The translations under genes and the position numbers were made by a program. Below are positions 1 to 4,752 of a DNA stretch of 6,494 bases, in pieces (within the stretch, counting starts at the first letter, position 1; each line of letters opens with the position of its first letter). The DNA is from Deltaproteobacteria bacterium (GTDB taxonomy: Bacteria > Desulfobacterota > Syntrophia > Syntrophales > UBA2210). A model generated the notes under the pieces. That model made no database searches. It was not told the DNA's origin and saw only the letters and a program-made list of their open reading frames with translations. The stretch is taken from assembly GCA_019314085.1 (NCBI GenBank), contig JAFCZZ010000479.1, positions 1 through 6,494 on the forward strand. Reading direction: 5' to 3'.

Positions 1-994
1 AGGGCCATACTTCACCATTGGATTTGATGTAAACGAATCCCCGCCCGGCGGCACAACCGTGAAATACCTTTTCCGCGAGTTTAAGCGATATGCCGGTATT
101 CATCCCCTTTTTCTTGAGTATATAAGGCCAGTATTGCGGACCGGCTACCGGCTCTATTATGGTTTTCACATTTTTCTGTTTCGATGATATGAGTTCTCCG
201 AGTTCTTGATTCGCTGACTTTTTAAGGGTAGCCTTTTCAATCTTTTCGCCTCTGCCGACGGCAACCAGTTGATACATAAGCATAATGCTCGCATCCTGTT
301 TGTCCACAAAATCGATCAGCTCCGGCAGATAGGGCATGTTGATCTCCATGGCCGTAGCGTTTATCTGAAGGAGAATGCCGGCTTTTTTTGTCGCTTCCAT
401 TCCCCGCAAGGCAAGATCGAAGGCGTCGGGACTGTTCCTTATATGGTTATGTACCTCGGGATTTGCCGCATCGAGACTGATCGCGTTGCAGACAACGCCA
501 TGTTCCTTCAGCCTGAACGCCATTTCTTCATCGATCAATGTTCCGTTTGTGGCGATAATATTGGCGAAACCGGCGTCTTTTGAATGCTTGAGGAGTTCAA
601 ATATGTCGGGCCTGACAAGAGGTTCCCCGCCTGTATAGACAAGGGTGCGAAACCCATCGACCTCTGCAAGACCGTCAATCAGCCTTTTCCCCTCATCCGT
701 TGAAAGATCGTCCGGATTCGGTTTTCCGCTCGAGGCGTGGCAGTGGATGCATCTCAGATTACATGCCGATGTTACTTCCCAGGCGGGATGTCCGGGGTAG
801 CCGATGCATCCCATGCCCATAGCGCCATTAGAAACGGGGATCGATTTTAAGGCATCATGGAAGAGCCAGTGCGGTAATTTTCGCCAGCCGTTCAAGTATC
901 CCATAAGCATGGCGCAACCCATCTGCCTGAATAGAAGGGATGGCGGCCAGAAAAAGGGCTTTATCTTTTTGGAGTCTGGAGTTTCTGAATTCAT
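1..994 (-). CDS. Radical SAM/SPASM domain protein, AhbC/AhbD/NirJ-like (C-terminus off window)
   Basis: Reading leftwards from an ATG at 994 gives 331 uninterrupted codons that leave the window at base 1, so the C-terminus is missing. Residues 78-85 (CNLRCIHC) are the CX3CX2C motif that binds the radical SAM 4Fe-4S cluster, and TGGEP at 121-125 is the usual SAM-contacting motif. HGCAAGRGF from 312 begins a SPASM-type auxiliary cluster domain, with Cys314 its likely first ligand; the edge cuts just before the next expected Cys. Overall pattern, including the VGRG segment near 246, resembles the siroheme-to-heme/heme d1 enzymes AhbC, AhbD and NirJ, but that superfamily is broad and the substrate is not established. 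Residues 1-70 form an unusual N-terminal extension. The start has no clear Shine-Dalgarno; it lies 14 bp after the UbiA stop, so translational coupling is likely. Family call is firm, function is not. Confidence 0.85.
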   Translation of the reverse strand, partial: MNSETPDSKKIKPFFWPPSLLFRQMGCAMLMGYLNGWRKLPHWLFHDALKSIPVSNGAMGMGCIGYPGHPAWEVTSACNLRCIHCHASSGKPNPDDLSTDEGKRLIDGLAEVDGFRTLVYTGGEPLVRPDIFELLKHSKDAGFANIIATNGTLIDEEMAFRLKEHGVVCNAISLDAANPEVHNHIRNSPDAFDLALRGMEATKKAGILLQINATAMEINMPYLPELIDFVDKQDASIMLMYQLVAVGRGEKIEKATLKKSANQELGELISSKQKNVKTIIEPVAGPQYWPYILKKKGMNTGISLKLAEKVFHGCAAGRGFVYIKSNGEVWP

Positions 995-1008
995 ACGTTT
1001 TGTCGAAT

Positions 1009-1935
1009 CTAAATAAATGCAAGTATATAAGAGCCTGTCGTGCCGAGATTTACGGCAATATTGAGCCCGCAGAGAACTTCAAGCGAGCTGTGTTTTTTGT
1101 ATTTTCCATTCAATACGGCGACAACAATAACTGCCGATAGAACCATGACAGGTATATACAAATAAAGGGCCTTGAATGGGACGCCTGCTTTAAGAGACAG
1201 AAACATGGCTATCCATGCAAGTATGGATACTGCCGAATAAATCGCGACTCCTCGTTTTATTCCCAGGCGAACCAGCATGTTTTTCTTGCCGGCCTTTTTG
1301 TCTGCCGGATAATCAGGAAATTCATTGAGCAGGATCACATTGAATATGGTCATTCCGATCGGCAATGCAATCCAGTGGATGATTGGGTTTATATAACCCG
1401 TTTGGATATAGAATGCAACCGCTACCGGAAGCCATCCATAGCAAAGCCCTATAGTGAGTTCTCCCAGCCCGCTCGATACCAGCCGGACAGGTTTTGTAGA
1501 ATAGAAAAAACCGAAAAATAAACCGGCGGCGCCGAGCAATATGGTATACTGCCCGGTTTTGAGGCCAAACTGAAGGACAAGGCCGATAATGCCGGCAATC
1601 GTGATGGAAACAAGGCTTGTCCACAGGGCAGCCCTGCGCGGGATAATTTCCGATGGAAACACCCCTGACCCCCCGGCAAACCTGTTCTTGTGTATTTTTT
1701 GGGATATTATATCTTCTTGATAGTCGGAATATTCTCCGGAGTGATATGTGGAGAGCATGGTAAGGATTACGGCCGATATACCGAGGATAAAGACGGTTGC
1801 ATCGAAGGTGTTTTCCAGTCTCCATGCCAGCAAAGCGCCAAGGATAAAGGGAAACATGCCCACGGTATGGAAAGGCGGTCTCGACAGTTTAATCCAGCCG
1901 GATATCGTTGTTGTAATATTTACTGTTTTCCTCAT
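1009..1935 (-). CDS. UbiA-family prenyltransferase (MenA-like), integral membrane
   Basis: This 308-residue protein is hydrophobic throughout, with eight or nine likely membrane helices, and fits the UbiA superfamily, which transfers prenyl chains to aromatic or other acceptors in the membrane. The second Asp-rich motif is clear: NEFPDYPADKKAGK at 204-217 followed by LVRLG, as in MenA-type enzymes. The first motif, near 68-75 (EYSDYQED), keeps the Asp spacing but has Glu where many members have Asn. The KLSRPPFHTVG segment at 16-26 is the typical N-terminal signature. I chose ATG 1933-1935 because GGAG sits about ten bases upstream and homology starts there; the frame stays open to 2082, but that part runs through palindromic intergenic DNA. 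It is the first gene of a unit with the radical SAM gene. Acceptor and prenyl length are unknown; a quinone or a prenylated cofactor are both possible. Confidence 0.85.
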   Translation of the reverse strand: MRKTVNITTTISGWIKLSRPPFHTVGMFPFILGALLAWRLENTFDATVFILGISAVILTMLSTYHSGEYSDYQEDIISQKIHKNRFAGGSGVFPSEIIPRRAALWTSLVSITIAGIIGLVLQFGLKTGQYTILLGAAGLFFGFFYSTKPVRLVSSGLGELTIGLCYGWLPVAVAFYIQTGYINPIIHWIALPIGMTIFNVILLNEFPDYPADKKAGKKNMLVRLGIKRGVAIYSAVSILAWIAMFLSLKAGVPFKALYLYIPVMVLSAVIVVAVLNGKYKKHSSLEVLCGLNIAVNLGTTGSYILAFI

Positions 1936-1993
1936 GGATAAGAAACTCCAAACATGAAGCGCTGCGTAACTGCTCAGGTGGATAGGCTGAAGG

Positions 1994-2022
1994 CCTGCCT
2001 GCGCCGCAACGCGGCAGGCAGG
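1994..2022. repeat. GC-rich palindrome, 9-bp stem
   Basis: CCTGCCTGC (1994-2002) is the exact reverse complement of GCAGGCAGG (2014-2022), separated by 11 bases. The inner bases can form an alternative small hairpin (GCCGC/GCGGC around AAC). It lies in the leader of the UbiA unit. It has no T-run, so it is more likely a dispersed intergenic repeat than a terminator. Confidence 0.6.
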
Positions 2023-2045
2023 TTGAAGGTCAGGGGTCAGAGACT

Positions 2046-2071
2046 CGTTCCCACGCTTCTGCGTGGGAACG
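2046..2071. repeat. REP-like palindrome, 11-bp perfect stem
   Basis: CGTTCCCACGC (2046-2056) pairs perfectly with GCGTGGGAACG (2061-2071) around a 4-base TTCT loop. From memory this matches a palindrome core found scattered between genes in many proteobacterial genomes, which resembles the REP elements mobilised by RAYT transposases. No RAYT gene is in the window. It overlaps the predicted start of the UbiA transcript. Confidence 0.65.
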
Positions 2072-2072
2072 C

Positions 2073-2101
2073 ATAAGAACACAAAAAATGATTTTTGTCA
2101 A
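2073..2101 (-). promoter_or_regulatory. Candidate sigma70 promoter for the UbiA/radical SAM unit
   Basis: On the minus strand a perfect TTGACA (2096-2101) is separated by 17 bases from TCTTAT (2073-2078), which matches four of six positions of the -10 consensus. Transcription would start near 2066 and give a leader of about 130 bases carrying the GC-rich hairpins at 2046-2071 and 1994-2022. Part of the spacer forms the AT-rich palindrome at 2081-2098. This is a consensus match only. Confidence 0.45.
2081..2098. repeat. AT-rich palindrome, 7-bp stem
   Basis: ACAAAAA (2081-2087) pairs with TTTTTGT (2092-2098) around ATGA. It sits between the -35 and -10 candidates of the UbiA promoter. It may be a chance product of A/T runs or part of the local palindrome cluster. 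Confidence 0.4.
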
Positions 2102-2124
2102 AAGGGTTTCCGGGCCGTCAATCC

Positions 2125-2182
2125 TCTGCCTGTGCCGCCTATCCCGACAAGTCGGGACGTAACAGGGGTACGCACAGGCAGA
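2125..2182. repeat. Nested double palindrome (11-bp outer stem, 7-bp inner stem)
   Basis: The outer arms 2125-2135 and 2172-2182 (core CTGCCTGTGC / GCACAGGCAG) are perfect reverse complements. Inside them TCCCGAC (2142-2148) and GTCGGGA (2151-2157) form a second perfect palindrome with only AA between. The outer arm resembles the arm of the palindrome at 1994-2022 (CTGCCTGYGCCGC in common), so the two may be related copies of one dispersed intergenic repeat. Confidence 0.6.
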
Positions 2183-2234
2183 CGGCAGATAGAAAAATAG
2201 TCACTGTTAGAATGTATAAGAATTGATTTAAGTA

Positions 2235-2250
2235 GGAAGCCGCCGATGGT
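2235..2250 (+). repeat. Left inverted repeat of the IS element
   Basis: GGAAGCCGCCGATGGT matches the reverse complement of 3535-3550 at 15 of 16 positions, with a 12-base perfect core (2239-2250). The single mismatch is the fourth base. Confidence 0.75.
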
Positions 2251-2256
2251 ATTGAT

Positions 2257-2296
2257 AGCTTGAGGAACAAGCTGCCGGAACGGCATAGCCGTCCGG
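2257..2296 (+). other. Two tandem hairpins in the IS left end
   Basis: AGCTTG (2257-2262) pairs with CAAGCT (2268-2273). Directly after it, CCGG-A-ACGGC (2275-2284) pairs with GCCGTCCGG (2288-2296), giving nine pairs with one bulged A and an ATA loop. They lie between the left inverted repeat and the ribosome-binding sequence AAAGGAGG at 2310-2317. In IS elements, such structures often limit read-through translation from outside promoters; that role is inferred. Confidence 0.5.
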
Positions 2297-2381
2297 AATC
2301 AAATTATCCAAAGGAGGAATTGACGGGACCATTGCTCAACAGGGAACCGTCGCAGCCGAACGCACGGCACTGAAGGGATGG

Positions 2382-3278
2382 GTGGCGGGGCTGCCCGGCC
2401 CTTGGATTGGGGCTATGGAGGCGACCATGTTCACTGGCTGGGTCTATGATTTTCTGAGACCCCATGCTGTGGATCTGAAGGTTGCTCACCCTGAGATGCT
2501 TAAGGCAATTACGGCGGCGAAGAAGAAAAATGATCGTGCCGATGCGGAGAAGATAGCGGATCTGCTACGGGTCAATCTCCTGCCGGAGTGTCATATGCTC
2601 TCCGAGGAGCTGCGGGAGTTACGCAGGGTTCTGAGATACCGCGCCATGATCGCGCGGACAGCCGTCAAGATGAAAAACAAGATATCAGGGCTGCTGATGG
2701 AGACCGGCACGACCTATGACAAAAGGAGGCTTCACGGCAGGAGATACTTCAACGATTTACTGGAACGGATTGAAGACGTTCCCGAGTCGGTAAAGGGTCT
2801 ATTGCGGTTGAGTCGCGGTGGCCTGGAGCTGTTTAATGCTGTACAAAAGAAGTTGGTCAGGACACTGAAGGAAGACAAGCTGATCCGTGAACGTGTGAAA
2901 CGACTGATGAGTATCAAAGGGGTTGGAGAGGTCATGGCCCTGACCTGGGTACTGGAGATAGGGGAGCCACCCCGGTTCCGTTCAGTACGCCAGGCCATCA
3001 GTTACTGTGGATTGTGTAGCGCCCAGCGTGAATCGGCAGGGAAGGAACAGCGCGGCCCCATCTCCAAGAAACGCAACAAACACCTGCAGACCATGCTGAT
3101 CGAGGCGGCCAAGCTGGCTCCTCGCTGGAATCCTGATTTGGCCGTGCTCCATGAGAAAGAACTAGCCCGCGGCAATCGTAACCGGGCCACACTGGCCGTA
3201 GCTCGCAAACTGGTGGCATACATGCTGGCCGTCGAACGGCAGGAAAAAGACTTTGAGCCGCCGAAACTGGCGGCCTGA
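2382..3278 (+). CDS. IS110-family transposase, N-terminally truncated
   Basis: This 298-residue reading frame is an IS110-family (DEDD) recombinase lacking its start. The RuvC-like domain shows Glu13 (AMEAT) and Asp51/Asp54 (NDRADA), but the first catalytic Asp, normally in a GIDxHK-type motif about 50 residues before the Glu, is absent. The C-terminal Transposase_20 domain is complete (from about 172: VKRLMSIKGVGEVMALTW, then QAISYCGLCSAQRESAGK), with Ser218 the probable nucleophile. Recognisable family sequence continues upstream of this GTG in the same frame to about 2322 (DGTIAQQG, then LKGWVAGLPGP), yet no ATG, GTG or TTG precedes it. A strong ribosome-binding sequence, AAAGGAGG at 2310-2317, sits directly before that remnant, as though the original start and some 20 codons were deleted. 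GTG 2382 is the first usable start but probably makes an inactive protein. Full-length relatives are about 340 residues. Confidence 0.8.
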   Translation: MAGLPGPWIGAMEATMFTGWVYDFLRPHAVDLKVAHPEMLKAITAAKKKNDRADAEKIADLLRVNLLPECHMLSEELRELRRVLRYRAMIARTAVKMKNKISGLLMETGTTYDKRRLHGRRYFNDLLERIEDVPESVKGLLRLSRGGLELFNAVQKKLVRTLKEDKLIRERVKRLMSIKGVGEVMALTWVLEIGEPPRFRSVRQAISYCGLCSAQRESAGKEQRGPISKKRNKHLQTMLIEAAKLAPRWNPDLAVLHEKELARGNRNRATLAVARKLVAYMLAVERQEKDFEPPKLAA

Positions 3279-3534
3279 AAGGAGCATACATAACCTTTTG
3301 CACCAAAAGATCTTCCCGCTGGTCCTCGCTCAATTAGTGACTGTGCGAACGCCCATGGCGCCATGCACCCTTGTTGCTGTTTCGAGGTCGGCGGGTTGGC
3401 CCAAACTTAATCTTCGGCAAAGGTCAATCTGTAGCATGACCCGATACCGCAAATGGATGTCTGGTCGCCTGATCGCTAGGCTGACCCATTGGAAAGAATA
3501 AAAAGATCGGACGGAGGAAAAGGCGTTTCAATAA
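3279..3534 (+). ncRNA. Non-coding IS right end; candidate bridge RNA region
   Basis: No credible gene lies between the transposase stop and the right inverted repeat. The stretch has several hairpins: CTTTTG/CAAAAG around CAC (3295-3309); a 12-base palindrome CATGGCGCCATG (3354-3365); GGTCA/TGACC with a 10-base loop (3422-3441); and GGTCGCCT (3463-3470) with AGGC-T-GACC (3478-3486), eight pairs and one bulge. An outer AATGG/CCATT pair (3452-3456, 3486-3490) may enclose the last one. IS110-family recombinases use a structured bridge RNA whose internal loops pair with target and donor DNA, and IS1111-group elements carry it on this side. The exact RNA ends and guide loops cannot be fixed from one copy, so the assignment is inference. 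Confidence 0.4.
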
Positions 3535-3550
3535 ACCATCGGCGGCATCC
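3535..3550 (-). repeat. Right inverted repeat of the IS element
   Basis: ACCATCGGCGGCATCC is the inverted partner of 2235-2250 (15/16, 12-base perfect core at 3535-3546). It lies 256 bp beyond the transposase stop codon. Confidence 0.75.
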
Positions 3551-3559
3551 GTGACGGTT

Positions 3560-3582
3560 AAAGGAAATCTCCGCTTTCCTCC
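3560..3582 (-). terminator. Possible weak terminator after the racemase/membrane protein pair
   Basis: On the minus strand AGGAAA and TTTCCT form a six-pair stem (3562-3567 with 3575-3580) with a seven-base loop, followed by only a short T-run before AACC. It lies about 30 bp beyond the stop of the small membrane protein gene and just outside the IS. The short stem and poor T-tract make this tentative. Confidence 0.3.
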
Positions 3583-3607
3583 TTGATATTTCTTATCATG
3601 GATGTCA

Positions 3608-3979
3608 CTATTGTTCATATTGAGAAAGTCTCTTCTTCAGCATGACGCCGTGCGCAATGCACCACGGAACATAGAGCGCGATCAGGGCAGCGATAAGCCA
3701 GTAGAGGAGCGGCGCGAGACCCTTAAAGGGAAAAAGGGAGGCCGCAACGACCACAAGAACAAATGCACGGATAAAAAAGGAGGCCGGCTCTATACCGCGA
3801 CGCCCCAAGAGGGCCTGATCGACGAAACTGCGAAGATCGTGCGGCTTGAACCGAATGGGTGCCAGACCGTGTTCATGCACGTAAAGAGAGGTCAGGTAGA
3901 GCTGACGGGTGCGCGCGAACCTCCAGAGAAAAACCAGAACGATGACGATTCCAACAGCGATGGTATTCCTGTCGGCCAT
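3608..3979 (-). CDS. Small membrane protein of unknown function
   Basis: The 123-residue product has three probable membrane helices at about 5-21, 67-84 and 87-108. A 45-residue polar stretch between the first two (ARTRQLYLTSLYVHEHGLAP onward) is rich in Arg, His and Lys. The C-terminus is basic (KKRLSQYEQ). I recognise no family. The start is well supported: GGAGGGG lies six bases before the ATG. The gene follows the racemase-family gene after 28 bp on the same strand, so the two are probably co-transcribed. A plus-strand frame covers the same DNA, but it has no homology pattern or ribosome-binding site and its composition looks like a shadow. Confidence 0.7.
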   Translation of the reverse strand: MADRNTIAVGIVIVLVFLWRFARTRQLYLTSLYVHEHGLAPIRFKPHDLRSFVDQALLGRRGIEPASFFIRAFVLVVVAASLFPFKGLAPLLYWLIAALIALYVPWCIAHGVMLKKRLSQYEQ

Positions 3980-4007
3980 GTAACCCCTCCTTCACATTCG
4001 CGGGGTA

Positions 4008-4631
4008 TCACGCCTCCCGAAGCGCGAAATCGACCGCGCTGCGCGCGTGAATGCTGGTCGTATCGAAAAGAGGAACGGAAGAGTCCGCCTGCGACACCAG
4101 AAGCGAGATCTCCGTACAGCCGAGGATAACGCCCTGAGCCCCGCGTTCGGCAAGCCTGTCGATGATCTGTCGGTATCGGCCCTGTGAGGCGTCATTGACG
4201 CCCCCCTTGCACAGTTCGTCGCGCCCCCGATAGAAATTCTGCTCCATTGTGAAGCGGGTTCCGAGCAGACCGACCGTTGACACACCCGCGCGCCTCACCT
4301 CGGACGCCGTCGCGTCCGCAATGTGCAGGAGCGGGATCGTAACCGCGGCCTCAATGGCGCCGACAACCTTGTGCATGGTGTTCGTGCACAGGACCAGGAA
4401 ATCCGCCCCGGCGGCCTCGACAGACCTCGCCACACCGGCCAGGGCCTCTCCGGCCTCATCCCATTTTCCGGCACCCTGAAGCTGCTCGATCTGTGCGAAA
4501 TCGACACTGTACAGAACGACACGCGCCGAATGCAGACCGCCGAGCCGTTCCTTAACCAGTTCGTTTATGAGCTGGTAGTACGGTACCGTGGACTCCCAGC
4601 TCATACCTCCGATCATGCCGATAGTTTTCAT
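4008..4631 (-). CDS. Aspartate/glutamate racemase family protein with internal deletion
   Basis: This 207-residue protein belongs to the PLP-independent two-cysteine Asp/Glu racemase superfamily (YgeA-like). The N-terminus [15 protein letters not shown] and YYQLIN are typical. The two catalytic Cys that abstract and return the alpha proton are both present: Cys82 in CTNTMHK and Cys172 in GCTEI. Members are normally about 230 residues. In intact relatives FYRGR is followed by a strand (roughly GLEVxVP) and a helix before the DELC-type segment; here Arg137 is joined directly to Asp138, so about 23 residues are missing in frame near 4220. This probably disturbs the second Rossmann-like half and may abolish activity. 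GAGAGG four bases before the ATG supports the start. A promoter candidate lies upstream and a membrane protein gene follows. Substrate (aspartate, glutamate or hydantoin) cannot be settled. Confidence 0.85.
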   Translation of the reverse strand: MKTIGMIGGMSWESTVPYYQLINELVKERLGGLHSARVVLYSVDFAQIEQLQGAGKWDEAGEALAGVARSVEAAGADFLVLCTNTMHKVVGAIEAAVTIPLLHIADATASEVRRAGVSTVGLLGTRFTMEQNFYRGRDELCKGGVNDASQGRYRQIIDRLAERGAQGVILGCTEISLLVSQADSSVPLFDTTSIHARSAVDFALREA

Positions 4632-4685
4632 TGTGCCTCTCTGAGAGATAGTGACGCCCCATATAGATGAGACAGTCCGATATCC

Positions 4686-4713
4686 ATCCTATACTGCGGA
4701 ATAGAAATGTCAA
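4686..4713 (-). promoter_or_regulatory. Candidate sigma70 promoter for the racemase unit
   Basis: On the minus strand a perfect TTGACA (4708-4713) is followed after 16 bases by TAGGAT (4686-4691, four of six matches). Predicted transcription begins near 4679, leaving a leader of about 48 bases before the racemase ATG. It lies in the 121-bp gap after the diguanylate cyclase, which suggests the two are separately transcribed. I see no clear terminator for the cyclase; a run of seven T on the minus strand (about 4730-4736) has no convincing stem before it. Confidence 0.5.
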
Positions 4714-4752
4714 CAGAAGATACTTACTAAAAAAACAGTCACAGTCTCTACC

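Larger units (their letters stand above)
2235..3550 (+). mobile_element. IS110-family insertion sequence, IS1111-like group (decayed)
   Basis: The element is bounded here by its inverted repeats; IS1111-group repeats are subterminal, so true ends are probably a few bases further out on each side. It contains a single plus-strand transposase gene, a short left end (about 85 bp before the ribosome-binding sequence) and a long non-coding right end (256 bp from stop codon to right repeat). Inverted repeats plus a long right end are the arrangement of the IS1111 group; plain IS110-group elements lack such repeats and carry the long non-coding part on the left. IS110-family elements make no long target duplication, and I see none. 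The missing transposase N-terminus suggests this copy can no longer move by itself. Confidence 0.75.

Noticed and set aside
269..638. Two overlapping plus-strand frames at the left
   Set aside because: Both are antisense shadows of the radical SAM gene, whose cluster-binding and SAM motifs are unmistakable.
1936..2082. Extension of the UbiA reading frame by 49 residues upstream to 2082
   Set aside because: The added residues come from palindromic intergenic DNA, no family similarity is visible there, and ATG 1933-1935 has a proper ribosome-binding site.
1990..2190. CRISPR array suggested by several similar palindromes
   Set aside because: The palindromes differ in sequence and spacing, there are no regular spacers and no cas genes.
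3253..3501. Plus-strand frame of 82 residues after the transposase
   Set aside because: It overlaps the transposase end and the hairpin-rich non-coding right end of the IS, and has no recognisable motif.
3534..3559. Hairpin AACCATC/GACGGTT read as a terminator for the minus-strand genes
   Set aside because: It includes a wobble pair, has a long loop, and overlaps the right inverted repeat of the IS, which explains the sequence better.
3602..4129. Plus-strand open frame of 175 residues across the small membrane protein and racemase C-terminus
   Set aside because: It is antisense to two better-supported genes, is extremely polar with no domain signs, and has no ribosome-binding site.
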